64,000 bases of DNA from Marasmius tenuissimus (GCA_029532415.1 JAQOTA010000052.1:1-64000); one strand, 5' to 3'. Shown: positions 50,669 to 62,122, numbered from the stretch's first letter. Notes: generated from the sequence alone by a model not told the origin. Translations and numbers: made by a program.

Positions 50669-53536
50669 TTACGACTCGTGTTCATTGTCTGAGGCATCTG
50701 AAGCCCATGAAAGATCCCCCCGATCCTCTGGACAGTTTAGTGCCCACTGCTTCCAAGGCAAAGCACGAATCTGTGCTTTCAAGGCTTTACCTTCTTCAGC
50801 AAAGCTGTCTGGGAAGGTCTGACAAAGAGAAAAACCATCAATTGTGGTACAATACAGGGATGAGGGGGAATCAGAACCCATAAAGATCATGCTCACCTCA
50901 ATCCACCTAAGCATATTCTTCCTTCCTTCCTTTCCAAATCCAGAATGGATCTGCATCACCAAACAACCTTTCACGAGCCCAAAAAACGTCCGGCAGAGCA
51001 AAAGCAACTCCTGATCAAGACAACAGTGTGTGAGTAGTGACGAGTACACCATGTTCAGAAAGCAGTTCCCCAAAACACCAATGGTGTCTCTGTCTTCCGC
51101 ACCACTCTGGGCAAGCTCCTCAAAAAGGGAGATGTAAGCCTCGACAAGCTGCCTGCAAGCTTCTCGGTACGCAAGGTGCTCTGGATCGCTCGGCTCGCTC
51201 CCTCCAGAGAGATCACAGCGGCATTCTGTGAGGCGCACATCGTCGACATCACTGGGTTCAAACTGTCGAATACTGAGTAGACATCCGGTCGCACAACGAA
51301 CGAGCTGCACGACGCTCTTTCGTGGAGTAACGCCCGGGGGGCATACAAGATGAAAACACCCGGGGCGGTTCTGGAATTTGTGGACGAGACCCTCTACAAG
51401 ATCGAGGCCCTCCTCTTCCTCGGCCATCTTGCAGTTGTGAGCTTTGACCTCACATTGGCTGTTGCCGTAAGGTGGATAGCTGTTGGCCTTGAGATGTGCA
51501 TTTTCGCCGACCTTCGAGTAGTTTTTCGCTGCTTCCCTGTTGTCCTTATTTTCACAGATTTCCGGGCCATCCTGGTGATAGACACATAAGCACAAAGTGC
51601 AAGGGGTAGAATATGGTCAGCCCAACTCACATGACTCCTCACCCATGGTACCATTTCCTGGAATGCATCACTCCAATTGATGAAATCACTCCAACCACTG
51701 AATTCGAAGGCATGAATGGTCAGATACGTGAAGGCAAGGTCGACGTTCCACAGATCATCCAATAGATCCCGAGACAGTTTGGGAATCGACGTGCAGAGCG
51801 GCCTCCATCCCGTGAAGAAGGCCTTGGTTCCATTGGAATAGAATTGACTGGGGCTGTTGATGCACGCAAAACAGGTTCAGTACCCCATAAAAGAGTGGAA
51901 TGAGGATAAAGGACATCATACCTGTACTTCCGCACTTTGCTGGTCGTCAGGTTCTGGAGCCACTGTCGTGCGATGACATACTTCTGGGTGTCGATGTCAA
52001 TGTGGAAATGGCCCGACCTGGTTGGGTCAACCAGATATTCCCTGAATGAGGTGTGGTGCACGGTAATCACATCGTCCCGACCACGGATGTTCAACACGGA
52101 GTGCATTCTCCGTAATCTCAAAGCTACTTGTCCCGAGAGCAGACCCAGAATCAACTCGACAGATGCCGGTGTGAGCTCCGCCCCACCTGTCGACTCCAAG
52201 CCCGAGAAGATAACAATGACTGCAAGGACGGGACGAACTTTGTCATAATTGGGGTTGGCTGCGAGAATAACATTGTACAAAGTGTCAAGCTCTTTGTAGG
52301 GTGATGCTCCCGGTTGGCTATTCGGAGCACTTTCGAGAATGAGACGAAGCTGATCCATTGGATCTTCATCCCCGTGCGCTATGAATCTGGAAACAGTTGC
52401 CGCATGCACAAATTGGCTGCAAGATTTGTCGACCAAAGTTTCGAGGTCCGCCTCCGTGGGCCAGGGATCCGGGAACTGGACTTGGTCATACTTGGGGCTG
52501 CTGGTGATCTCCGTAAATTGGTGGCGGTAGTACTTCATGATGTCTTCGGCGGGTCTGAACTCGTCATTCAATAGAATAGAGTTCGAGAGTCTTGAGAGAT
52601 GATTAGCGGTGAAGGCTTCCCGAAGCCATGCTTCTGGGCGACTACAAATCAGGAAGCGGAGAGGGAAATGAGGAGAGTTGTGAAACGCGGATTGGATCAT
52701 GGAGAGGATGCGTTTCTGGGTTTGCTCGTCGCCGCATTCGTCCAGGCCATCTATGATGACCAAGTTGGGGAACTTGGTTTGGCTGGTGCTCCCGTGTTGG
52801 TCAGGGTCTTCTTGTTTTGCGAGCGAACGCTTTCCCACGGGTTTCCGTATACGCTTCGACCTTGCCTGACGTAGGGATGAATTTTGGCGAAGAGACGGTT
52901 TCTGGGGTGCAGGAAGTGTCTGGCATTCGTACGGCTTTATGACGAGCTCACGGAATTGTTCTTCCATTTGAGCTTCCAGTATCGTCGGGTCGTCCGAAAT
53001 CCTCTGGTTGATCGAAACTCGGCAAGACGAATTCTTCACGACAAGACCGTGTGCGATGGTGAGTACAAGAGCCGAAGGGTTGTTCCGTTTGGGGTCGGAT
53101 CGGAAAAAGAAGAATGAAGAGGCCAGACGGCCTCGTTCACATTCTTTGGCGATGGTTATGGCGATGGCGGTCTTCCCGACACCTGCAGTTCCCGCGAGCC
53201 AACAAATAGGAAACTCCCCTCCGTTAGACAAGATCCATTCCATTATAATCCTAATGACTTCCTCGCGGGTTCCAGGAAGACATTCCCCCCGATCATACTG
53301 TTGCTCTGCATTATGTGAAGCTCCGACACCCGTGATTGCGTTCTCGAGCTTCTCGAGCCCTGCAGCAACACGCCCATGGTCATCTCCATGTTCAAACGGG
53401 AAAGAAAATGGGGCGGCTCACCAGGGGAGGAAGTTGTGTTAAAGCTGCTTGTGATTCTAACAAATTGGGTCCCGCCAGCGTTATTGTTATTCTGCAGACC
53501 CGAGCCGCTTTGGTAGCTTTGTATGCTTCTATTCAT
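50669..53536 (-). CDS. NACHT-domain NTPase N4 (NLR-like), five exons, 866 residues
   Basis: Exons in coding order are 53536-53422, 53359-51922, 51853-51631, 51571-50897 and 50818-50669, with consistent phases and GT-AG ends. N terminus is MNRSIQSYQSGSGLQNNNN; Walker A is GTAGVGKTA; Walker B is LVIIDGLDECGDE. The Walker A to B interval is about 143 residues: the proline-rich repeat seen in N1-N3 is almost absent, replaced by a short basic linker (QARSKRIRKPVGKRSLAK). The C terminus carries the same CLDQELLLLCRTFFGL region as N2 and N3. It sits 1.2 kb downstream of the intact RPB2 on the same strand and may represent the ancestral arrangement. Its function is inferred from the NACHT family only. 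Confidence 0.87.
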
Positions 53537-54738
53537 GACGACGACGTTGAAGATGCCAAACAGGCAGGGATGGTTGGCTACGAAGGGTTTTCGAGCTCGG
53601 CGGATGGAGGAACGATGTTTGTAGAAGGCAGGGGGAGGGGGAGGGGAAAATGATGAAGTTCGGGAGGAAGGTGGAAGAGGATGCAAGAACGACTTTATCC
53701 AGGTGGATGGCGGCTGGTTAACACGTTGCGACGGCGTGGATGTGGTGAGGAGGACTGCGAGGAGGCGTCAAGTAATTTGTCGGGCTAGTCAAGAATCGCC
53801 CACACGATCGTTCATATGATTCAGTGTAGGCGCGGGGGTGGTGTCGTCGACGAGGATCCAGAAATCCAACTCCCGTAGATCAGCCAAGGCGAGCGGCGAG
53901 AGATGGGAGGAGGGCGTTATCAGAGTTGGGCTATAAATACCAGCATTCAGGACGTCGAGACTTGATCAACGCAGTCTCATCTCCACTCACATGCTCTCCA
54001 CCTCTTTTCATCCGCCCGCTCAAATTGCACGTCGGTGGCAGCTTTTGCCGGTTGGTTGGTTTGAAGATGCGTAGATTCACTTCGTGGCACTGGGAGAGGA
54101 GAAGGGATGTGAAATTTGAATCGGTTTTGGTTCTCGTGGTGGTTGATCACGGTCCGAATCGAGGTCGTGCGGAAAAATTGGCACAGCATTGGGAAACGTT
54201 GAACGTTATTTAACGTTTCTAGAGAAAGAGAACGCCAAAGACTCGTACTGTACTCAGCTCTGACAGTTGGCCGCTGAGCGTATCAAGAACGATAGAATTC
54301 GTCAATCCAGCTCCGACAGTCACCGAACAAGTTCTCTCGAGTGAATGCTTCGGTCATCGTCGAGACCGTTGGTCTTACAGGTTCAGCTACTATAGTGTTC
54401 TCAAAGTGTGTCGTATTTTCTTTGGTTTTCCATTAACCCGCATCAACACCTCCACGATCCGCCCTACGATCGCCAGCTAGCCTGTGTGCGTGAACGGACG
54501 TTCGGAATCATCGACAAGCCCGCGTTCTCAATCTACAGGGGGCCTGGCCTCCCCGAGAGCGGAGGATACATATCATATTCGCCCGCTGGAGACCAATCTG
54601 GTGTCAAACAGGCTCTCGTTGAACATTTTGGATGGAAATGAGAAGGGAATTTCGAGCAAACACTTCGCCATGAAGCATCCTCCATATTCTACACATACTT
54701 GACACTCAACAATTAGTAGCTACTTGGGTACGAAGACC
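53537..54738. other. spacer S4 between NACHT N4 and intact RPB2
   Basis: Very close to 24518-25653, including the plus-strand TATAAATA (53932-53939) and the open stretch with CVRERTFGIIDKPAFS (54408-54641). It holds the RPB2 3' end signals and the N4 promoter; no separate gene is recognised. Confidence 0.5.
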
Positions 54739-57700
54739 TTAGTCCCGTATCCGTCCTGAGGAAACAGTATACAGACGAGCCGCAATGTTCATACTTTGCA
54801 ATTCCTAAAACGGTTTTTTAGCAATGATACAGAATGAGCGATGGTTGAATAAACTTACCTGGAATAGCAACTTCGCGGCGTAAGGAATGTACAACTGCGA
54901 AACTGCGGTCTTGTTCTTGCAAGCACGACATTCAAAGTTTTGTTTTTTCTGTACACTGCGTCAGCGAAGGATAATAAAGAAAGCGAGAGTCACGTACCAG
55001 GTTCGCAATCGCAGTCAGCCCACAGCTACAGTAACGTGTATTAGACAGACCATCCCACAAAGACGAACAACAACACCCACATATCACACACATGCAACCG
55101 ATACGCATCACTAGCCTCAAACAACCGCTCCTTCAAGAACCCAGCAATCCCATGCGAAATCATACAATCACGCTCCATCTCTCCGAACCGAAGTCCACCG
55201 TCACGACTACGACCTTCCACAGGCTGCCTCGTAAGAATCTGCACCGGACCTCTCGCTCGTGAATGGATCTTGTCGTCCACCATGTGCTTCAACCGTTGGT
55301 AGTAAGTCGGTCCTAGGTAGACTTGTGCTTGTAGCTTTCGCCCGGTGTGCCCGTGGTACATGACCTCCAACCCGCGGGATTGGTATCCCTTTTGCCGCAA
55401 GAACATGGACACCGATTCGACAGTAAGGTCGGTGAAAGGCGTCGCATCACCTTCATTCCCGATCAAGGTCGCCACCTTTGACAACAAACACTCGACCAAG
55501 TGCCCGATTGTCATACGAGAAGGAATCGCATGAGGGTTGATAATCAGATCCGGAGTGATCCCCTCCGCCGTGAAAGGCATATCCTCCTGCCTGTAGGTAA
55601 TCCCAATCGTCCCCTTCTGCCCGTGCCTCGAAGCGAACTTGTCTCCGATCTGAGGTATACGCGTGGAACGAACCCGAACCTTCACGAACTTCTGTCCCTC
55701 AGAGTTCGTCGTGATCAAGACCTGGTCGACGATACCGCTCTCCGTGCTCTTCAGCGGCGTCGAGACGTCTCTCCTCGAATGCGTCCGTGTGCGTTGACCC
55801 AGCTCTTCACTGTCCGGTGGGATGGGTGCTGTTTTTCCGATGATAATGTCTTCCCCACGAACACCCGTACCAGGAGCAATCAACCCGTCGTCCTCGAGCT
55901 TATCGTACGTCCCATGCTTCATTCGCAACGTGTTCTCACGCAACGGCTTCTCGAACTCCTCCAACTGCTGAACACCGCTCTTCTTCTCGAGGTCCATATA
56001 ACTTCGATAGTAGATACTTCGGAAAAGTCCTCGGTCGATAGAGCTCTGGTTCATGATGACGGAATCTTCCTGGTTATAACCACTATAGCAGAGAATCGCG
56101 ACGATGGCGTTTTGACCGGCGGGTAACTCTCGGAATTTGAGGTACTCCATGGAGCGCGTCGTTGCGAGAGGCTTCTGGGGGTAATACAGGATATTCGCCA
56201 TGGTGTCCATGCGAATGAGGAAGTTGGTGAGGAAGATACCCATCGCTTGCTTGCCCATAGCGGATTGGTAAGTGTTACGAGGTGACTAGAAAGCGGAGTC
56301 AGTAAAATGAACGAGACAGCTGCAATAGTCCCATACCTGATTGTGATCCGGGAAAGGAATGATACTAGCACAGATACCAAGAATCATACTCGGATGAATC
56401 TCACAATGAGTCCACGTATGAGCATTAATCCCCGCCTTCAAACGCGCAGCAGGGTCAAACTCCCCATCATTCGCATGAGGATCAATCCCCTGCGACTGCA
56501 ACCTCGAATTATCCAGATCCTCCGGCGTCATCGAAATCATCACAGTCTCCTCCTCCTCAGCGTCCAACAACTCCACAATCCCTCCCTTCACCAGCTGCTC
56601 CCACTTATACTCCGCCCCCTCATCGTTCTGGCCGTTGGCAATCCACCGCACGTGCTTCTTCTGAAGCAACAGCTGCTGATTCTCAACGATGAAAAGCGGC
56701 CTACAAACCCTCCCAGCATCCGTATACAACCTCAACTCCCTCTCTCGAATATCCCGGACCACAGAAACCTCCGGACTGATATCATCCTTCCTCCGAAGCT
56801 TCTTAATGGTCTTCACCAGATTCGCCGGATCACGATGAACACCCATCCACACGCCGTTCACGAACACTTTCGTACACGGTGTAGACGAGTGGGCGTTCTC
56901 CTCCAACGACTCCAGACCCCACTCTTCCAAAAACTCGATGACGGGGGCAGAGTAGGATCCGACGGAGATACACGACATGAGGGCGAGATTCTTGACGAGA
57001 CCGCAAGCTTGTCCTTCGGGTGTTTCGGCGGGACATACCATTCCCCAGTGGGTGTTGTGGAGTTGACGTGGCTTTGCGATCTTTCCTTCACGACCGAGAG
57101 GTGTGTTGCACCGACGCAAATGGGAGAGTGTCGACGCGTAGGTGTATCGGTTCAGGACTTGTGATACACCGGCCTTGGACGACATAGACTTTTTCTGGTC
57201 GCCCCAATTACCGGTGGCGAGAGAGTATTTGAGCCCGTTCGTGATGGTCTGGTGCTTAACCGCCAAAGCGAGATTGAACTCCTTGTGCGTCTCCACACAC
57301 TAAGTAAAACGAGTGTGAGTCACAGGTAAAACCACGAAACTCGTGTGCTAGAGGAAAAATGACCTTTTGCATGTATCGGTACACATCCTTCGTTAGCTTC
57401 CTGAACAACATCCGGAACAGGTTCGCAAGCAGAGGACCGGCAAGATCCAATCGCTTCTTTCCGAAATGATCTCGATCGTCAAGCTCACGTCTTTCTAGAG
57501 CTGCGAGGAGGAGTCGATGGATCATGTATCCGAAGAAATACGCCTTCTTCGATTCGGAACCCTCCGCCATGGACACATGGGGCAACATCTCCTTCTGCAG
57601 AATCTCCTGTGCGTAACGTATACGACGCTCCCGGGAAAGACCTGTCGTAGTTCCACGATTACCGATGAAGTCGAGCGCGACTTCACGGTCCTGAATGACG

Positions 57701-58851
57701 AAACCGTCGTCTATACACGGTTTCAACATCTCCAACATCTGAATGTCCTGCATGTCGTAGCAAATGTGCTCGAGGATGTCACGGTCGGATATGACACCGA
57801 GGGCACGGAAGACGACCCAAATCGGAATGTCAACTTTGATATACGGTATCGTGGCTTTCATAACGTTTCCAAGCTGAAAATGCCCATGAAGCACTTGAGC
57901 AGTCGGAAAAAAAGTCATGAACTTACAGAACGCTCCTGGTTTCGGTGGAACATTTTGACCTGGAACTGACTGATGGTCTTCCCACCCTTCTCGACTGCGC
58001 TACGAATTTCGGCCAGGAAGTTGATGGGAGAGGGCTGTGCTTTTGCGAATACATATACATGATTGGTAGCCATACGCTCCTGGGCGATGAGTACTTTTTC
58101 GGAGCCGTTGATGATGAAGTATCCTCCAGAGTCGTAGGGACACTCGTTGAGGTCGTATAGATCCTGGTCTTGGAGGCCGCGAAGGATGCAGAACGTGGAA
58201 CGTAACATGATAGGAACCTGGGCGGTAGAGGAATCGCTGTTGAGGGAACATCTTGCACATTCGTGAGTGAAAAGCTACACACCTTTCCTATCCAGACTTT
58301 CGTTCCCTCTGCCCCGCTATCATTCTCCGTCTCCCACACCATCTCACCGCCTTCCTCATGCCCACTCGACACCCTCTTTTTCATCTCGATGTACAGTGGC
58401 GCAGAGTAAGTCAGGTTTCTCAGCCGTGCCTCCTGCGGGAAAACCGGTACGACCAACCCATCCGCCTCTGTAACAGTCGGCCTCGAGAGGTAGATCTGTC
58501 CGAATTTGATTTCATATCTCCTGCTCGAATCCGTTTGTTGTCCAGAAAACTGCTCCGCCTGGTCCAGAATGAGATCAGAGTTTTCATCTACCAGTTCTTG
58601 CATCGTGTTTTGAACAAATTCGTCGAAGGAGTCGAGCTGCTGACGGACGAGACCCTTCTGCTCGAAGAAACTCGAGATGACGGTCCAGCAATCCTCCTGG
58701 GTTATCTCTCCGAAACCATCTTCATCTTCTTCCTCGTAGCCAAAGTTGGCGTCGTCGTAAGAGTAGGGATCCTGGGCAGCGTCGATTTCTGAGGGAAAAA
58801 CGTTGTTTAGAGAAGTGGAAATGAGTTGATCGAGTGCATACCTTGGCTCAT
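54739..58851 (-). CDS. RPB2: DNA-directed RNA polymerase II second-largest subunit RPB2, intact
   Basis: Second-largest subunit of nuclear RNA polymerase II, which with RPB1 forms the active centre for mRNA synthesis. Nine exons on the minus strand: 58851-58842, 58788-58283, 58217-57927, 57873-57364, 57299-56337, 56285-55081, 55025-54998, 54948-54859 and 54804-54739. Together they give 3669 nt (1222 residues), close to the 1224 of yeast. The first exon is only ATGAGCCAAG. Visible family signatures are [20 protein letters not shown] near the N terminus, [68 protein letters not shown] and [20 protein letters not shown]. The C-terminal zinc site has CDIC and CRAC pairs split over three exons, and the end is ...[12 protein letters not shown]. 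All introns are GT-AG. This is the only one of three near-complete copies without a lesion, so it is presumably the working gene. Confidence 0.97.
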
Positions 58852-59366
58852 GCTTCAGGCCAGTAGCGTAACCGTCAACGGACGAGACGCGTCGTAAAGG
58901 GAAAGAGAAAGAGAGGAAAGAGGAAAGGTCGATATTTTTGGGAATATAGTAGATTGTTTCGACCTGTAGCGACTGAGGTAGCCGAGGTCAACGTCGTAGA
59001 GGACGTGAAGACAAGAAGCGTGACTAAGCAGGTCCCGAAATCTGTTTACGTCTGTTGAGCTCAAGGACCTGACTCAAGACCACTTGGTCAACTTGGATTT
59101 ACAGCGCCCATTCGGGTCGCAGTTCAGCAAACTCTGGAAGAAATGGGAGTCGAAGCGATGGAAAGAGACAAGTGAGGGGATTTCAACGTCTTCTGTTCTG
59201 GGCGCGTCTCGTCGTCGATTGGGTTACTTTGTAGGACCAATCGGTGTCTACGGCAGTCGCTCGCAAACCTCGTCCAACTCGCGGGTGGCCGTTTTCCGAT
59301 ATCCATGTGACTCGAAATATCCTCCAATCCCAACGATGACTCGATTAAACCCTGCCTACTTCCACT
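58852..59366. promoter_or_regulatory. shared upstream region of RPB2 and the PhzF gene
   Basis: A 515-bp region between two divergent starts. The first 190 bp next to RPB2 (to about 59037) also occur upstream of copies A and B; beyond that the sequence is unique. The edge of the duplicated unit therefore lies at about 59037, and copies A and B carry only a truncated promoter. No clear TATA box was identified. Confidence 0.6.
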
Positions 59367-60311
59367 ATGCCGTCGCAGCTCAAGTATTTTGTTTACGACG
59401 TCTTCACTACTACTCCTTTCCGAGGCAACCCCTTGGCCATCGTCCACATCCCCGCATCCACCTCTCTGTCCCAGACCCAGAAACAAGCCATCGCCAGAGA
59501 GTTCAACTTTTCGGAAACCACCTTTGTACATGACGATTCCGCATCCCAAACGCAATCAGTTTTCGGCGTAGACATCTTCACCCCATACCAAGAGCTGCCA
59601 TTCGCTGGCCATCCTACCATCGGAACGGGTTTCCACCTCCTTGGGGACCACCCCAACAACGACATCACCCTTCGCATCAAGGCAGGCGACACGACCGTGA
59701 CGCGTTCAAAGGAGGCGGGATCAGTCCACTTGCAGGTCCCCGTCGACTTCAAAGTCCATCCCTCTTTGAACCTCGACAAAATCGTCTCCTACCAAACGCA
59801 TCTCAACCCCACAAAAGACTTTAAGGATAGTCAGGCCACTCCCATCGCTTCCATCGTCAAAGGGATGAACTTTGCCCTCGTCGAAATCAATTCCGTAGAC
59901 GCGCTGAGCCGCATGAATACCTACCCAGAGAACATCGTCATTCCCTCCGCCCACTTGGGGGCATGGTCAGGCACTCAGGATGACACGACATCCATTTTCA
60001 TCCACGCGTTCACCCTTCTGAACGACAGTAGCGCAGATGGCCTCACCACAAAAATCAGAGCGCGTATGTTCGGATGGGCGGGATTCGAGGACCCAGCGAC
60101 CGGTTCGGCAGCATGTACATTGGGTGGGTACTTGGGTCTGAAGAAAGGGAAAGGGCGGTGGAGATTCGAGATAGCACAAGGCTTGGAAATGGGGAGACAG
60201 AGCGAGATTGTCGTGGTAGCCGAAATCGACGATGGTGATATCGTCAGTAGCGTCCAGTTGGAAGGTAGTGCGGTTCGAGTAATGGAAGGCTCGCTCGCAG
60301 TTGATGTGTAA
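59367..60311 (+). CDS. PhzF-family (phenazine-biosynthesis-like) isomerase, single exon, 314 residues
   Basis: Member of the PhzF/diaminopimelate-epimerase fold family, cytosolic enzymes that isomerise small acidic metabolites; the substrate in fungi is usually unknown. The ATG at 59367 gives MPSQLKYFVYDVFTTTPFRGNPLAIV, a typical family start. The conserved glutamate lies in FNFSETTFV (about residue 49). FAGHPTIGTGFHLL and GFEDPATGSAACTLGGYLGL are the two glycine-rich family motifs. The length (314) is usual. It is divergent from RPB2. The same gene has left three inverted relics in the array (14963-15121, 32420-32600, 43440-44230), so it was once part of the duplicated region. No lesion is visible here. 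Confidence 0.92.
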   Translation: MPSQLKYFVYDVFTTTPFRGNPLAIVHIPASTSLSQTQKQAIAREFNFSETTFVHDDSASQTQSVFGVDIFTPYQELPFAGHPTIGTGFHLLGDHPNNDITLRIKAGDTTVTRSKEAGSVHLQVPVDFKVHPSLNLDKIVSYQTHLNPTKDFKDSQATPIASIVKGMNFALVEINSVDALSRMNTYPENIVIPSAHLGAWSGTQDDTTSIFIHAFTLLNDSSADGLTTKIRARMFGWAGFEDPATGSAACTLGGYLGLKKGKGRWRFEIAQGLEMGRQSEIVVVAEIDDGDIVSSVQLEGSAVRVMEGSLAVDV

Positions 60312-60835
60312 ACTGCCAGGGTCACTAAAATGGAAGAGGTGAGTGTAGTACTCAGTCACTCACAGCTTTGCTCGACGCTTACTCTTGTTCGGCGGCGCTG
60401 AAGCGGGCGGACGCTGAGGTCAGAAGGATTGCAGTCGACGTCACCCATCGAGAAGAAAAAAAGCCTCTGAATGATTGCCTATGAAAGAGGAGTCGCGGAA
60501 AGGCAAAGAAGCAATGGGCAGATACTCTTGCGTCTGGCAAAAGAGTTCATTTTGTGTGCTACCGAGACGGATATGTACATTTGTGTGACGATTCGAATCA
60601 CTCAAATCTTGTATATCTTCAGCTGTATTACCGTACCAATAAATCATTGTTCATACGTACATTCAAGTGATAGCCAAATACTCAGAAACTGCTTTATCAC
60701 CTCCAGTCGCCACAAAAGTTCAAGTTGAAGGGGAGCGCTGAGCCTGAAGCAAAGAGGGTCAGCGATCACTACTCCGACATTCAACATCACCACCACCACC
60801 ACCACCTAGGCTTTCTACATCGGCGTGGGTCTACA
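60312..60835. other. intergenic region with CAC/CAT microsatellite
   Basis: No gene seen. A short run of CAC/CAT triplets at 60783-60806 lies in the leader of the next gene. Confidence 0.6.
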
Positions 60836-61970
60836 ATGTCAGCCGCAGCATCTCAACCTTCTCCTTCTCTAGCATCAAACAACAACAACGATACGAATAT
60901 TCAAGACAAGGGGACAGATACACCGGACAACCTACGAACTCTCTCTGCCATCTCACCTCCCGGAACTACAGGCCCCGTCATCGCTATCGATCTAGACGAT
61001 GTTCTGTGCCAGACAAATCGTTCAGTTTGCGATTGTACGTCTACACAAAAAAGCCCCTCAAACTGGGGGATGGGAAAAAAATCTGACGGTCTTAGAATCA
61101 GGGCACAATGAGGTATACGGAACTGAGATGAGTTTGTCGAATTTTTACTACTATTACTATTGGAAGGTGCGTCTCAATATCTCTACTATCCTCCGAGAGG
61201 TTCGTAACGTATGGCACTAGAATCCATACTGGGGTCCGATCCAAACGACCTTTGAGAAAGTCCGCGATTACTATGCGAGTCGAAGGATATTCGAAGCTCG
61301 ACCGGTAGATGGCGCGAGGGAAGGTATCCAGGCGTTGCGGGATATGGGGTTTAGGTTGATTATCGTTACTGCGAGGTCGCAGGATGTACACGAAGATAGT
61401 TGGCATTGGGTGGATAAATGGTTCCCTGGTGAGTACTTCGTTTTGTTTGTTGGATTGCGATGGGCATCATATTGACATTGTCATTCAAACTCGCAGGACT
61501 GTTTGATTCGGTGGTGTGTACGGGCCAGTTCACTCAATCGAAGGAAAAGGGCGAAGGCCATGAAGTTACCACCAAACTGAGTAAAGCACAGGTGCGTGCG
61601 TCGATTTGAAGCTAGGATTCGGGGGGGAGCTCACACTTTTCTCCTGCTCTAGGTTTGCGCAGACCTGAAGGCCCGACTTCTCATAGACGACTCCTCCGAG
61701 AACGCTCTCCAAGTGTCGACCGCTCCTGTACGACCCACACCTGTCCTGCTCTTTGGCGACTACCAATGGAATTCGAGGTTGTCGTCGTCTGCGGATGCTG
61801 TTGACGCGATGGTTTTCGATACGCGGCTTTTGATTGAGGGTGGTAGAGAGTTTTGGAAGGAGGAGAGGTTGGAGGATCATATACCGGAGGGGGCACCTTT
61901 ACATAGAGTGAAGGATTGGGCAGCAGTTATACGATGGGTGAAGCAGGCAAGGGAGGAGGGAAAGCTATAG
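60836..61970 (+). CDS. HAD-superfamily phosphatase / 5' nucleotidase-like protein, five exons, 294 residues
   Basis: Exons 60836-61034, 61102-61166, 61221-61428, 61497-61591 and 61653-61970 join in phase. HAD motif I is IAIDLDDVLCQT (the nucleophile Asp and the general acid Asp two residues on); motif II is IIVTARSQ; motif IV is LLIDDSSENAL. A Ser/Asn-rich leader of about 45 residues precedes the domain. The tryptophan/tyrosine-rich stretch after motif I (CDWHNEVYGTEMSL, then YYYYYWKNPYWG) is typical of fungal uncharacterised members related to deoxyribonucleotidases. The start at 60836 is the first ATG of the long open frame; the open stretch before it begins without an ATG. Substrate unknown. 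Confidence 0.88.
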
Positions 61971-62122
61971 AATAGATACATGAGCACTGTCATAGTATAC
62001 CTTCGGAGTGAATCAACACCATGTCGAAAATCAGGAATGCAGTGAGTAGTGGAAGAAAAAGCGGAAGAGTACGCGCGCGTCTGTCGCGTCACGAATCAAG
62101 GGCTTTGACCTTCACCACCATC

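Noticed and set aside
1..59037. The whole array as two haplotypes placed in tandem by the assembler
   Set aside because: Four NACHT loci, several RPB2 remnant ages, unit-specific transposons and inverted PhzF relics cannot come from two haplotypes alone. Misplacement of a single unit is still possible and is covered by the long-read check.
60783..60806. Run of seven histidine codons before the HAD gene, like an affinity tag
   Set aside because: It lies before the first ATG in a leader without a start codon, in natural surroundings, and is best read as a CAC/CAT microsatellite.
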